64,000 nucleotides of DNA from Riptortus pedestris. Its lineage: Eukaryota > Arthropoda > Insecta > Hemiptera > Alydidae. The DNA lies in the NCBI GenBank assembly GCA_019009955.1, contig CM032228.1, positions 202,168,501 to 202,232,500 on the forward strand, in the 5' to 3' direction. The translations under genes were made by a program, and so were the position numbers. Of the stretch, positions 1 to 14,400 are shown one piece after another (the first letter of the stretch is position 1; each line of letters starts with the position of its first letter). Under the pieces are notes generated by a model. That model had not been told where the DNA came from. It did no database searches and was given only the letters and a program-made list of their open reading frames with translations.

Positions 1-830
1 GCCATACCAACATTTCTAGGGACGGGCAGGAGTGGGGGTTGTAAGGGAGGCCTGAATTTAATAATAGCGGTATTTCGTTTTCTATTCGTTTTTCGGCGAA
101 TATGAACATAACAAAAGTTGTTTATTTTGTTATTTAGAGTAACTTTTGTTATATTCATTTTTATCTTTTAACAAAGTGTAAACTAGATGTACACTATAAA
201 CTAAAGCGGGAGTCAACTATTTCATTGGGCGCTAACGATTAAACCGAACTAAAAAAACTCGGTATGTCATTTAGCATTAATTCTTTCATGATTATAAGCT
301 ATATTAAAATTTTTAGGTTAGAACGGGAGTGGGGGTTATAAGGGAGGCCTGAAATAAGAATTTGCGATATTTCATTGTCTATATGTTTTTCGACAAACAT
401 GCACATAACAAAAGTTGTTTACTTTGTTATTTAGATTAACTTTTTTTTTTTTTTTATACATTTCTCCAGGAACAATGTGTGGAGCAAGTAATTTGCGTAG
501 AAATATTGATATGCTCAACAATTCATTCCAATTTGAACTATGAGGTACCTCACCTGGAAAAATTAATTCAAATCTTTGTTAATATTTTGTCCTTAATAAC
601 TGAAATCTATCCATAATGCACAGGAGACGGGAAATATGACAATTTGGAGGACAGTGAAGACATACATAAAAAATTATTTTTATTATTAACAAATGCCAAC
701 AACGGGTATAACCCTAAACACTGGGACGGGTAAATGTCAAAATATTGTGCAAATTAAAGCCTTACCAAAAAAATACCATCACCATTCAGCCTCAAATCAA
801 TTCCCGGGCGAAGCCGGGTATCTGAGCTAG
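1..830 (+). mobile_element. Helitron-like element, 3' part (left end outside window)
   Basis: The element ends in a GC-rich hairpin (CCCGG...CCGGG, 803-818) followed by CTAG at 827-830 and then T. This is the Helitron 3' signature. Internally it holds two diverged direct repeats of about 300 bp (each with AGTGGGGGTT...AAGGGAGGCCTGAA and CATAACAAAAGTTGTTTA). No helicase/Rep ORF is visible, so it is non-autonomous. Confidence 0.7.
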
Positions 831-1141
831 TATATATATATATTTCATTCTGAGAAGATCGGCTATCTGCTCTAACGGGCATTTTTTCTGATTAACAATA
901 GAATTAGAAAATGAAGGATAATTACTATTTCTTGATCTTTTAATAATTAAAGAAGGCAGTAATAAATTCAGTCACACAGTTTATAGATAGCTGATAGCTT
1001 CAAGTAGGTATCTAAATGTTTCCATCCCACCAGTACTCAGCCCAAACACATTGCATTATTCACAACTTAGTAAACAGGGCTATTTCATTATACAGTAATG
1101 AAACACATTTAAAAAATGAAATAATACGTCTAAAACAAGAA

Positions 1142-1824
1142 CTCGGTAATTCTGAGCTATTATCCGGTTAACTTCAATTCCCTCCATACTGTAATATTAC
1201 ATTAGTGTAGTGCTGAATATTAATATTCAGTACTAATTATGTGTCGGAAAACGAAAATATATTAATAAACTTAATTTAGTAGTCGTCTGGCTCACTATCG
1301 GTATCTGGCTCATGAACGACGCGAGATAAATTTTGTAACACTAAAATTTCCAAAATACGCCATCGGTGGTTAAAACCGAGGGTGGGGGTTTTCTTGTTCT
1401 AACTTTAGTATAAAACAAGAGTACATCACATTTTTTAGGGCGATTGGTCAGATTGGCACTATCGGTATCTGGCTCATGAAAGACGCGAGTTTGCTCGTCC
1501 TCGCCATTGTAGATCTGACCAATCGCCCTAAAAATGTGATGTACTCTTGTTTTATACTAAAGTTAGAACAAGAAAACCCCCCACCCTCGGTTTTAACCAC
1601 CGATGGCGTATTTTGGAAATTTTAGTGTTACAAAATTTACCTCGCGTCGTTCATGAGCCAGATACCGATAGTGAGCCAGACGACTACTAAATTAAGTTTA
1701 TTAATATATTTTCGTTTTCCGACACATAATTAGGACTGAATATTAATATTCAGCACTACACTAATGTAATATTACAGTATGGAGGGAATTGAAGTTAACC
1801 GGATAATAGCTCAGAATTACCAAG
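1142..1824. mobile_element. Foldback element FB1, 312-bp arms
   Basis: Positions 1142-1453 are the near-perfect reverse complement of 1513-1824, with a 59-bp spacer. The spacer repeats part of the arm (ATCGGTATCTGGCTCATGAA). No coding capacity. Probably a MITE or foldback transposon. Confidence 0.85.
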
Positions 1825-1859
1825 AACTCTTAAAAAAAAAAAAAAAGACTACAAAAAAG

Positions 1860-3360
1860 GGAAGTAACAAGAGCATTTAGAAAAATTAAGACTAAACTAG
1901 ATATTAATAATAATTACTAAGATATTGAAAATGAAAATACTCCCCTTGAACACTGTACCCCTCCCTATATAGGAGGGACTTTCAAGACTGGCAAGTATAT
2001 TATAATTTACGAACAGTATTCAAGCCACACCAAATATTCAATAATATTTAAAATCACGAAATACACCTAAGTTTTACAAGATATCGGTGTCTATTTGATA
2101 ACATTTATAATTTCATTGTGGTAAAGTTTATTTAGGATAGCCAGTGTTAGCCAACACGTGACTGCTTTAAACACCAGAGATTAAAAACGTCCGACAAAGA
2201 TAGACAAGCTAGTATTTTTCTAGCCAAATTAAATTCGACGAGACAAAACTTCTACATAGAGAAGTGCACCTTGAATGAAGGATAATTCTGGAAGCTTTCG
2301 AGAAAAAATACAGAGAATGGCGTGGAAGGTGTCATACTCTCCTAAACATATCGATAACCCAATATATCGATTTTATATCAATTTAATCTGAATTGGGAGG
2401 TTGCAGCATGTTAAAGTCTTGTTATAGTTTTCACTACTTTAGTTACAGCTGAATTGGCGAACAGAAGTTACTATTGTCGCACAATACATTTTTAAAAATG
2501 TTATAAAAATAATATCTTCTGGGGATATCTGAATTGTGGGTAGGACATATTCGAATCATTATTAAATTTAGACAGACAGTTTCTCTTATTTGGGTGTTTA
2601 AATTAAGTATTATTATGATATTAGGTAAATCTGTTCTCCTACTGACTAAATAATAGTTATGTAACTTTGGTAAAGGAAATAGTGGTTCAGCTCACATTAA
2701 AGTTACTACTTAGCTCTATTGAAAATGTATAACATCCTATGTTTATTCATTAGTGATGAGTGGTGACCAATATTATTACTTAGAGACCATTTACTAGGTA
2801 ATATACATAAAATAATATCAGCCAATAGGGCTTTTAAGGAGTTGATTTTAATAGGCACTCACCAAAACATTGTACAGCTTAGATTGTAGAACTATTCATA
2901 ATTCGCACACTGACAACACAATCATTTATCAATCAAGATACATTTATGCTCAGTAAAAACGTGTTACTAATTTTTATATGTATCACAAGTCTCTATGTAT
3001 GATACTCTTACTCTTTCTTGTCTTATAAACAGAAAAAAACATTATTAACTAATAGACAGAAATCAACAATTATATATGGGCGATTTTTTATAAATAATAG
3101 TGAACTTTAATTTTTTCATGTAGAAGTTATCCTTTCAACAATGAAATATGGGAAATATTATCATTAAAATAAGTTTTAAGTTTCCATTGACAAATACTGA
3201 TGGATAATCAAAGGCGTCTTCAATGGCTTCATTTAGTTTAAAATAATAATTATTAGCTCATTTAGATTATATCAATGTTTTGATTAAAAAGTATAATTTA
3301 GTTTGTAATATAGTTCATAATTTTTCCTAATTTTTACCATTTAAATATTTTTATTATAGG
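1860..3360. other. Non-coding, upstream of MRPS9
   Basis: AT-rich sequence with no repeat family or ORF I recognise. It should contain the MRPS9 promoter and a 5' UTR exon, but I cannot place them. Confidence 0.4.
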
Positions 3361-3396
3361 TTACTTTCCTCTCTGAAGACTGACAAGTAAAAAATC

Positions 3397-3456
3397 ATGA
3401 CTGGTCTTAGAAAACTATATTTTCAGTGCAAACTGTGCTACAAGGCTTTGGAGCGA
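3397..3456 (+). CDS. MRPS9: MRPS9 coding exon 1
   Basis: ATG at 3397 opens 20 codons ending at the donor GTAAGT (3457). The 5' part of this exon (3361-3396) follows a TATTATAG acceptor and is probably 5' UTR. The sequence is basic and hydrophobic, fitting a mitochondrial targeting start. The phase at the donor is 0. Confidence 0.7.
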
Positions 3457-5505
3457 GTAAGTGATCTTTTTAAAATTAAATTTATTCATATAAGAAGTTA
3501 CTAAGTATACAGTTCTCCACTGCTAATAAATTGTTTATTTACTTCGTTATAACGTTTCGGCCTTTGTGGCCATCTTCAGATAATCCTATAAAATAATTAT
3601 TCATTGTCAACACAAAATTATACAGTCTATGAAAATTGTGACACATCATAACATTTACTTGATACCATTGTTTATATAATTTTACCTTATATTATATTCC
3701 TAAAATATTTTTCTTCATGTGGAGCATTATCAGCTCTTTGTCAACCTCACTAAAATTACTTATAAAAGCAAACTATAATAGTAATATTATTAAATATATT
3801 AAAAGTTCTATCATGTACACATTTAAAAAATGTTTATATACATTTAATTTTTTTTTGCGACCAGAACCCCTCATAATTTTATAACTTTGCTTATTTTGTA
3901 TTACGAAATATAATTAAATGTGGAGGTGTTTGAGGGAGATAGGGCAACTTCAGGTTGAGTGGCAGGAAAAGGATGGTCTATGTAAACTGATCCTACTATT
4001 GACAAAAAAAAAAAAATTCATATTTATTGTAAAAAAAAAACAAAAAAACAATTCTCTAAACTCAGTTTTATTATTAACTGGGCAAATTTGTTGAGACTAG
4101 AAACATTTCAACACAATGGTTTGATGGTTCTGATCTGATCACACTCAAAAACTGCTTCTGCTGGTTTATGCTTAAATACTTCTTATGTCCGATTAAACAA
4201 TATTTTATGTATTTTATCATTTTAACATAAAATAATTGCTTCTTATTTTTAGTTTTATTTAGGCTAAAGGAGAAAAAATTTCTTTGTTCATGTATCTATT
4301 TATTTGGGCTTGTAATTTTGTTAAACTATGCTGTTGTTTATAGGCATATAACACCTTTTAAGTAATCTTGCAAAAACTGGAAACTATTTTCTTCTACAGT
4401 TTATAAGCCATTGTAGCCTTCTCAACATAGTTTGCCAAAAGTACTAGTTCAAATACAAACTAAAACCGTGGGATTGAAGAATTCTTCTTTTTTGTACTTT
4501 TCTGTATTATAATACTTTTACTCCCAGCAACCTATAAAGAATTTTAATTAAGCTTCAGGTTGAAGCTCGGCAAAAAATGTTTTATCTCGAGTGTTTGTAT
4601 AGGTCTAACATGTGCCTCTTTAGTTCTTTAAATGTCAAATGAAAATGCTAAGATGTATACTTTGGGATCAACAAAATTATTATAAATTGTGATTGATTCA
4701 TTTTTATAACAAAGGTCTAAGAAACTTATTTAACCTTTTTTTTATATTTATTTTGAACCATAAGAGTGGGAATTCTCAGGCAGTGAATGTATCGAACTGT
4801 TTCTTTTGACACCCTCCCACCACCCTTGGTTTATAATGGACTAAGAGGCCAAAGAAATTTATTTTCACATAATAAAAGTAACTTTTAGCGCAACAAGGTG
4901 GGTTCTCACACAATAAACGTTTCATATAAACAATATTTATGCATGGAATAAAGTACTTCATTATAAACTGCTCAAAAATGAATAGGGATGTTGGTTATTT
5001 TTTCTTATCCTATTAATTTTAATTAAATTGATCTTAATTAAATTTCTTTTTTATGGGGGAAAAAAGACAATAATTTCTAATAAATATTAATGATATTTAT
5101 AATAATAAAAAAAAAAAATATGCTAGGCCCCATACATACCACTAAACAGCCAATATCCCTATTCATTTTTGAGCAGTATATAACAGCTCATTGCAAATAT
5201 CACATGGCTTGGAGCGGGGGTTTACTGAAAACCGAAAACAAAAATGTACAAATATCTCAGTCAATATTAGAGAAAGAGAATAAATGTATATAACAATATT
5301 TATAGAACATTTAATTTGCAATAAGATTGGTTCTATACACGTTTTTGATCCAATGTATAATAACAGAGATATTTCTAATTTTCTAAATTCCCCCTGTCCC
5401 ACTGGTTTAATTTCTGCCATTAACACACTTGATCTTCCTTTTTATATAAAAGTATTAAATGTCTAGTTTAATGATCAAACAAAAATTATGATCGCTGGAC
5501 AAATC

Positions 5506-5561
<56 letters not shown>

Positions 5562-7290
5562 CCATGAGGTAAATATGCTAAAACCTAATAAATGATATGT
5601 GCTTAAAAGAAAAAAAATCCTATAAAATGGAGGCAAAAAATGTTTTTCACACAATTGAGGAAGTGTTGCATATTTGGGGCATTCCGAGAAATGTGAAATA
5701 AATTTCAGAAAAACTCCAAAATATTATACACCTTCAGAACATCTCACATTAGATGAGCCACTGCTTAGTTTTTGTGGAAGTAATCCCTTTAAAATGTACT
5801 AACAGCAAAGCTCGATAAATACGGACTCAAGAATGTATCACTGTGTGATAGAAGAACATTTTGTTTTTATGAGGGGTTCCATGTGTTGAAAAGGAAAATG
5901 CAAACAGCAAGATTGACCTACCTAAATGTAGCAAGTACCACACAGAGCCATTGAGAGGGAGTAAGAGAAATATAACATGTGATAAATGGTTCACATTAGT
6001 CAAACTAGTCAGTAAATTACTAAAGAAAAATTAAGACTACTGTGGTTAAGAAAAATAAACTACAGACACCACCTTCAATGCTATTCGGTAATGTGCAATT
6101 TAATTTTACACGTTTCTTGTACCAGCTTGACAAATGATCTTGTCATGTACTCATAAAAGAAACAAAAACAGTATTATTATTTTCTTCTATCCATAATACC
6201 TGTGAAATGACTAATGAAGCTTTAAAGACTATAATTGTAGAGAACTGCAATCCAACTAAGAGAGGACTGGATGTTCTAGACATCTTGTACTACGATAAAA
6301 GCATAAAAAAGATTGCTGTTGGAAATATTTAATTGTTATACTGGGCATTGCAGCTGACATTAGCTTTGTCTTGAACAAGTGGAGAGTTATTTAAACCAAG
6401 CTCACACAGACTTCCTCAATTGCTCATTTTGTCTTGTTGAAACACTAGTGAAAAGAAGAATGATGAATATTCATATCCCCAAAGAGCTTTATTCAACAAT
6501 TAAAAAGTATTAGGGTTAAAAATTATAAACCTTCCGAGAAACAAGTGATCCGACAAAACTGTGATTTCTGTGAATTCTCAAAAGACAGGAAAGGGCACCA
6601 AAATTGTTCGATTTGTTTAAAAAAAAAAATGAGTGAGGACCTAACTTTCTTCTTCCTTATTTTAAATAACTAATGTTATGCTTTGGCGAGTTTTATTTCA
6701 TTATTATTAATCTATTTTGTAAAGTTATATTAAAAAGTGTGTATTCACAATTTTATTTTTAAAAATACACATATTAAAAATTAGGTACCTTTTTGGAGCA
6801 TTAAGTTAAAAAAAAATAAGAGTTGTGTCCACCTTGTAATATATATGCCCTTGAATATTGCCTTTTTGACAGAAGGTTAATTTAAGCTATCAACTTATAA
6901 TATTTCAACTAATTTCTGCTTGACACACACACACACATTACACCTCTTGAACAAATAGTGTTTTGAGTATCTGGGGGTATCCAAATGAAATGTTATTTAT
7001 CTTGGCCCTGGTTTTAGTTCTAAGTAGCGGCCTTTATTCCCTAGAAGGAAATTCATAAAGCAACAATAAAAATATTACTCCAGCTCTATACTATTATACA
7101 AACTATTGGGTGCATAATTATATACATGAAATTGCATTTCATTGTTAGGTCCGAAGGATATATATTACGTGAAGTTTTACAATAGAGAAATTTCAGCCGA
7201 GCAGTTAATGAAACGGCCGAACTAGCTTTTGGCGGGAAAGTCACTTTGTCCGTTACCCGCCCAAATTTAATAAAAATACAAATATCTCGG

Positions 7291-7337
<47 letters not shown>

Positions 7338-7567
7338 ATTTTTATAGTAAATTTAATTTGTAATAAGATTAATTCTGTACAATTTTTCGATCCGACGAAT
7401 AGTAACGGAGATATTTCGAATTTTCGAAAATCCTCCCCTCTAAACCCCCCCTCCCCGTGGTCCGATTTCAGCCGTTAACGAACTTGATCTTTCTTTTTAC
7501 ATAAAACATCTAAATATCGAGTTTGGTAACGATCAAACAAAAATTGCGACCGCTAGAGCGGTAACAG

Positions 7568-7641
<74 letters not shown>

Positions 7642-8415
7642 TTTTGAACGGACCTCATTTTCGTCTTCTACTAGGTAGGATCGATGGACATTTGAAGGAA
7701 AATTTCGAAAATTCCGTCATGAGTACAACCTCAATAGCTGATTTCCCTTAAGGGAAATCTGCTAAAAAAAAAAAAATTAAAAATATGCTTTTAGATTTAA
7801 TTTTTTTTATTAGCCATTGTGGAAAACATGTGTTAAAAATCTATTTTCTTTTTCCCCTTTAGGTGTCTATTAAGCAACTGCCAGTTGTACATTATAGCAC
7901 AATAAAAAGTGAAGGAAATATTGAACCAACAAATTTAAAGAAGCTTAGTAAGGCTATGAAGTCATATCTTGAACGTGCAAAGAACTACAGTATGTATTTT
8001 GTTGTGTATTCTTAAATACTTTAAATTATTTTTTGTTCAAATTAATTCATTTAAAGGAAAGAAAATAAAGAAAGTTTTCTTCCTATTTATACAAATCAAT
8101 TTAAGCCATCGACAGAAATTTATCTGTCTTTGAATTTTCCTAACTATATTCATTTTTTGGTTTTTTGCAGTGGGTAAGATTTAATTTGGCTAAAATCTGT
8201 CACAATTAAAAAGTCTGTTAAAAGGGGCTACATAAACTAAGCTGATTTTCCAAGTTCTGGAATGACATGCTGATGATCTGTTCTAATCATCTCTGTTCTT
8301 TATCACTCTTCTCCTGCTTAATAAGAGGCCTACATGAATAGGGCTGGAAATGAAATATTAAATGACTTTGTTGTTCTAAATGAAAATCAAAGTATAGGAT
8401 TGGGGGTTTAATGAA

Positions 8416-8463
<48 letters not shown>

Positions 8464-11400
8464 CTCAATATTTGAGAAAAATAGATCAATAAATTTCATT
8501 TGTAACACTCTTTGTTCTGCCACATAGCAACTGAGATATATATGATATTGAATTTTAGTCCCCCATTCCTTTATATAAAACTGAATGCACTATCAAGTAT
8601 TGGTATTGATCAAATAACACATTGTGGCTTGTATAAAGTATAATGTTCATTCATGACATCACACAGATTATTTATACTTGGATCTCACCCGATGAAAACA
8701 ATATGTGGTATTTAAGCTTGCTATAAGATGTTTCCTGACACATTGGCTTATTGTTAATGAGATGGGGGGGGGGATTCTGAAGGCTGAAATCAATAGAATG
8801 TCTCTTTAATCCAATAAAACATTAAAGCAAAAAAAAACCCTAAACTTCTACGTGCCTTCCTGCACCTTTCTGGGCAATTATTTTTTTATGGACATCATTT
8901 TTTTATCAAACAGTTGAAGATTGCACTTCCCTAAGAAAACAAGCCAAAAAAGAAATAAATTAATAAACAGTATTTCTAAAAAATAAAACATAAATATGAT
9001 TTAACACTCCGCTCTGCAGAGTAGAAAAACTTAGGGATCTCTATTTTTCATTGATAAAAGTCGAGTTCAGGAACAAAATCATATCCTTTTACTATTAGGT
9101 ATTCAGGGATTTATTTTTCTATAGTATTTTACACTTGAGAAATAGGAAAATAAGTGAAGGGCAAAGTCTGCTTTGCAGGGACAATGTAAACTAAGCAGAT
9201 TTCCGAAGCACAAGTTAAACACACTATTCATCTTATCTCACCATATATTTTATATTTCTGGGTAAAACTCCGATGAGTAGAAATGTGTGTTTATTGAAGG
9301 CAGAAAACAACAAATAACTCTCTTTATATTTGAGCTAAGGAAAAAATGTATAGAACAACAATTGTAGAGCATCAGCAGAGCCTAGGGATGACTAAAAAAT
9401 ATGATTCTCTTTGATCCATCCACAGGCAGGCTGCCAGTGTGAACTCGCCACAGACCCTGTGGGTACAATGGGGTCAGTCTCCTACAGACAAATCATTCTA
9501 TGCCCTCCTTGGTTAAGGGGGGTTGTACATCGAGTTGATCACTTAGTATGTAAATATTCTAATCATGAATCCCTCAAGTTTTGCTTGGGATGGGGCTTGA
9601 GATCTCAAAGGTCTATAATGCCAACCACAAAAATATATATATAAAATTATGAACAGACCTCATTTTCAGACATTTTGGAATTTTTGAAATTCCCCTCCAA
9701 ACCATTCAACTCCCTTCCATTGGTCAGATTTCAGACATTAACGAATTTGATTTTAGATTTACATGAAACACATAATTATAGAATTTAGTAATTCATCAAA
9801 AATTGCGACCTCTAGAGCATTAACAGACACACACACACACACACACACATACACCTAAGTAGGATCGATGAACATTTCAGGAAATGTTTTGAAAATCGCG
9901 TCATGAGTACAACCTTACTAGCTTACTTACCTTAAGGGAAATCTCTTAATTATTTGTTTACTCAAATATCAATCATCTATATATTTAACAAAATATAAGT
10001 TCATAAATACTTTCTCTTATTTTATTTATCAATGGAATATAAACATGAATTAGGCTCATTATTGAATAAAAAAAAAATGTTTCCATATTTTCCATAGATG
10101 AATTTATGAAGAAAGAAGAAGATTCCTTTAATATTGGCAAACGTCACCTTGCTAATATGATGGGTGTTGATCCTGAAACCTTTACTCAAGATCAAATAGA
10201 CGTAGGTACATCTGTTTAATAATCATTATTATAGTTTGGTCTAAAACCTTTATGCACTCTTAGATTTATATACTATAGATTTTACTTTAATGAAATCGCA
10301 TAATTAATGAATTTTGAAATATTTTATCAAGAAGTTTTATAGTTCTGTTTATATATTTTGTTAGGCTTGGAGAACGAGCCCATATTATTTAATGTTTTAG
10401 TACCTTCGGGGCTCAGGTTAGCCATGTGAATTAAAGTGCTGGCCTTAATCTCACACTTGGCAAATACGAATTTATTTAGTGACAAACTCATTAAATAAAA
10501 TCCTTAGTCCCACCCTGGCTAAAAGAGGGTGGTAACCTGTAGATAACCCATCCCAATTAGCCACAGTAGCAAAAAGTGGATGTTAATAAATAAGAATTTT
10601 AGTTCCTTCTCATTCAGACCAAAATCTTGTAGTGTTTTTTAATGCCCACTGTGTTTTCTATTAAAGAATCCTTAATTCTCCAGAACCTATATATTTGCTT
10701 TAACTTTGGATGAGATATTACTTTCTAATTTAAAATATGCTTGTGAAATAATAAAAATATAATATAAATAAATTGATTGTTACATGTGACAATCAGGTTA
10801 CATTATCTACACGCAGCGATAACATATAAATTAGTAAAAGTCTGTAACACTGTTGCATAAACTTCCCATGGGCTTGAATGTCATGCAGATGATGTCATAT
10901 CATATTATAGATGATGTGATATCATCATATACCCAAAATAAATAAGACTTGGAATTTAAGCTGGACATGAGGTTTTTAGTGAAACATGTGGACTTTGATG
11001 GGAAAAAAGTATAATTAGGAGTGCGGGTTAAGTGCTAAAGGCTGGAAATAAAACTCTACAGAAAATAGCTTAGTTAATGTTTGCGATAGAGGGAACTTAT
11101 AGGGCAACAATTGGAGTATATTACTTTGTTTGGCGATATATCATCTTTCAATACTACTTATAATAATGTAGATATTGATGGTATTGTATTTTATCCTTCT
11201 TCTGGCCTGATTTCAGCCATTAACACACTCCATCTTTAGTTTTACAGTATGGTATTGGTCAAAGATTTATCCTTGTATTTCACACTGTTAAAGTTAGTTT
11301 AAAACAATATATGGTATTTAATCTTCAAATAACATGCCATGTGATTATTGGCCTATTCTCAATATGAGATGAAGACTGGATTTACTTATGGCTGAAAAAT

Positions 11401-14400
11401 GAAAATACAAAAAATGGAAATCTGCCAAAAGCAGAGAATTTTAGTTTTTATATTTAAAGTTTAGCCACGTATTTCGAGAGAAATCAGGCCTATGATTGGA
11501 TTTTTTATTTATTTTTTAGGAAGCAATAGAATATTTACTGCCTTCAGGATTGTTTGAGAAAAAGGCTCGACCTTTTATGAAGCCACCACATTTAGTATTT
11601 CCTCCTAAAAAGGATGCTGAATTCGATGAGACTGGTCGTCCCTTTCATTTTTTGTTTTACACAGGAAAACCCAATTTTTATAACATAATGCATGTAAGTC
11701 AATTTTGTATTATAGCATAGTGCATTTCAAAATCGTTGGCCATATATGAATTTTTATGTACTTTGGTATTTATAATTAATTCTCTTATTTTCAAGGATAC
11801 TGTTGGAAAATTAAAACATCTAAATGATATTGAAACTAAAATACGCCGTGGGAAACTTACTGCTGAAAAGCCAACACCATTGTAAGTAATATTTTATTCT
11901 TTGTAATGTTAATAAACAGAATAGATGGTAAATACAGTGGGTCCTCGTTATAACATAGCTCATTATTCTTTACATTTGGATATGTGCAGGTTACTTCATA
12001 GTCATAATCAATATTAATGTAAAAGTAAGATGAGAACATTATATTTTTTTAAATTTCTCCACACTTCTTAATGAGGGATTACATTTATGATTCTAGCTGT
12101 TGATTATATTTGTGATTCTAGCTGTTGATTACATTTATGATTCTAGTTATAATTAATTTCAAATGAGTATGTGAGTAATCTATTCATGTGTATGTGAGTA
12201 TCTAATTTCAAATGTCAACTTATCTTGTATAAAGAATTCTAGCTCCTATGTATCGAATGTTACTTGTTAAGGTTTCTTGAAAACCTTTTGAGAAGCAATG
12301 ACACAAATTCGTAAATGTATGCAATGGATCTAATAGATTTATTATTTTGAATATGAAAACCAAAAATCAATATAATTTACAATAATCATAAAATATAAAT
12401 ATACAATAAATAATTATAAGGTGAATGAAAGTATTAAAAAAAAAAAAAAAAAAAAAAAATTAGCAACATCTGTTTGACTGTCAGATTTTAACCAAGCCTA
12501 TCAGTACCCAGTGCCTGCTCCGTAAGAATAGTGTAGAATCAAGAATAAAGTAGAATATAATAACGTAACTAACTTTGGTTGAGATGCCACTTGTACAGCA
12601 GGAAGCATCATATGACCATATAGCCTCTGAACAATTGTGTGACAGGCTCATGTCCAAACCAAAATATTTAATATGATTTAAGTTTTTATACTTATATTCG
12701 ATATATTGGGTATGGGAATAAGTTTTAATTGTTTTTCCATACACAGTATTGATGGCATCACATACATTTCATCTAACCTTTCGATACATGAATTTAAAAG
12801 GTGGTGTATATGTATGCTGCTAAACACAGTTTCAGACTTTTGTTTTGAGTCAAACAGCAGCTATTCATATCACATCGAAATACAGCTTTTGTGGGAAGTT
12901 CTCCTCTACAATCCTTCGAAGAAAAGTGCTGCGGAAATGGGCCATTTGCTTGGCAATGTTTATAGCAACCACGCTTCATCAGAGACAACTTGCAGATAAT
13001 TTGTTTTTTCTTCGAAGGATTGTAGAGAACTTCCCGCGAATGCTGTATTTCGATGTGATATGAATAGCTGCTGTTTGACTCCAAACAAAAGTCTGAAACT
13101 GTGTTTAGCAGCATACATACACACCACCTTTTAAATTCATGTATCGAAAGGTTAGATGAAATGTATGTGATGCCATCAATACTGTGTATGGAAAAACAAT
13201 TAAAACTTATTCCCATACCCAATATGTATTTAATTTTATTATATGAAAGTTAAAAAAATCTGCATTACAGTCTAAAGCCATTTATATGGCCTAATATACT
13301 CCTTTTTTTATAATGATATTTAAACTTTATTGTCCCGTACATTTATATGTATATATTTTTTTAGAGATTTAACTGGAAGTGTGTGGCTTCCAAAAGAAGA
13401 ACTTGAACGTAATTTAGTAGAAACATTGAGTGATGCTGAGGTAAATACTATTTTATGAATTACAATGTATACAGTTAAACCTTTTTTTTATGTTTATATA
13501 AATCAGATGTTATTAGAAAGTAATCATTATTCCTGTATCTCTCAGTGAATGACACAGTCATAGATGTAATATTGTAGATTATTTTCTACAACTATTTGCT
13601 GGGTGAATAAATAAAAAATCCTTTTATAAGATGTAAGGGGAAAGTTAATGAAGAAACTTGAAGATCAAGAGCTGTTTTCAGAAAAGTAGAGGAATTATAT
13701 CCCTGTTGCTTTAGATGATTCTTTTATCAATCTCCTTAACTGGCAGAGGCCTTATCTCCTTCTCTGTGGTAATCTGGTTCCCTTCGATATTACAAGTTGA
13801 GATTCTAGAAAATTTGGGTATGCCATCTAAATGAATTCCACTTGAACCTTTTCCTTCCTTTCTTTCACCCTTTTTCCCAGTTTTCTTGATAAAATTGGTG
13901 TAGAGGGAAGACAAATTTATTATAATATTTTTCGTTTACTTTGTCCATCTTTTTTTTTTATCGGAGCTCACCAGGTTTATTATTTGTGTAAGATTTATAG
14001 TCCAGATGATTCTGTTTCTCTGGTTTTACATGTTTTTTTTATTAGTATTTATTATTTCATTTTTTATTTCCAAGTTGGGTTTCTTTTAACTCGTTAGCTG
14101 TGATACATTTCCTCAGGTTGAGGGGCGCTTGAGACTCGTTCTGTGTGGGAAATGTTTTTTCCAGAAATAGTTAATATTATATTGTTTTAGCTTCTGTGAG
14201 TATATAGGATTGATTATATCTTCATAAAAGTTCTGGAAGGTTTTGCAAATGAAATATTAAAATTTCTTTTTGTTTTTTTAAATTTTCCTCATACATAAAA
14301 TTGTATGTTATCTGACAATGGAAATAACGATAATATATTAGTAACATAGTTTTTATGTGGAGTTAATTTCTATTAAATTTCAAAGGAAGACCTAGTTCAA

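Noticed and set aside
5163..5466. Open frames at 5163-5426 (-) and 5284-5466 (+)
   Set aside because: They fall within a degraded family A repeat, whose copies have no consistent coding frame.
12706..13222. Open frames of 97 and 142 codons with identical starts on both strands
   Set aside because: They read the two mirror arms of foldback element FB2. The identity follows from the palindrome.
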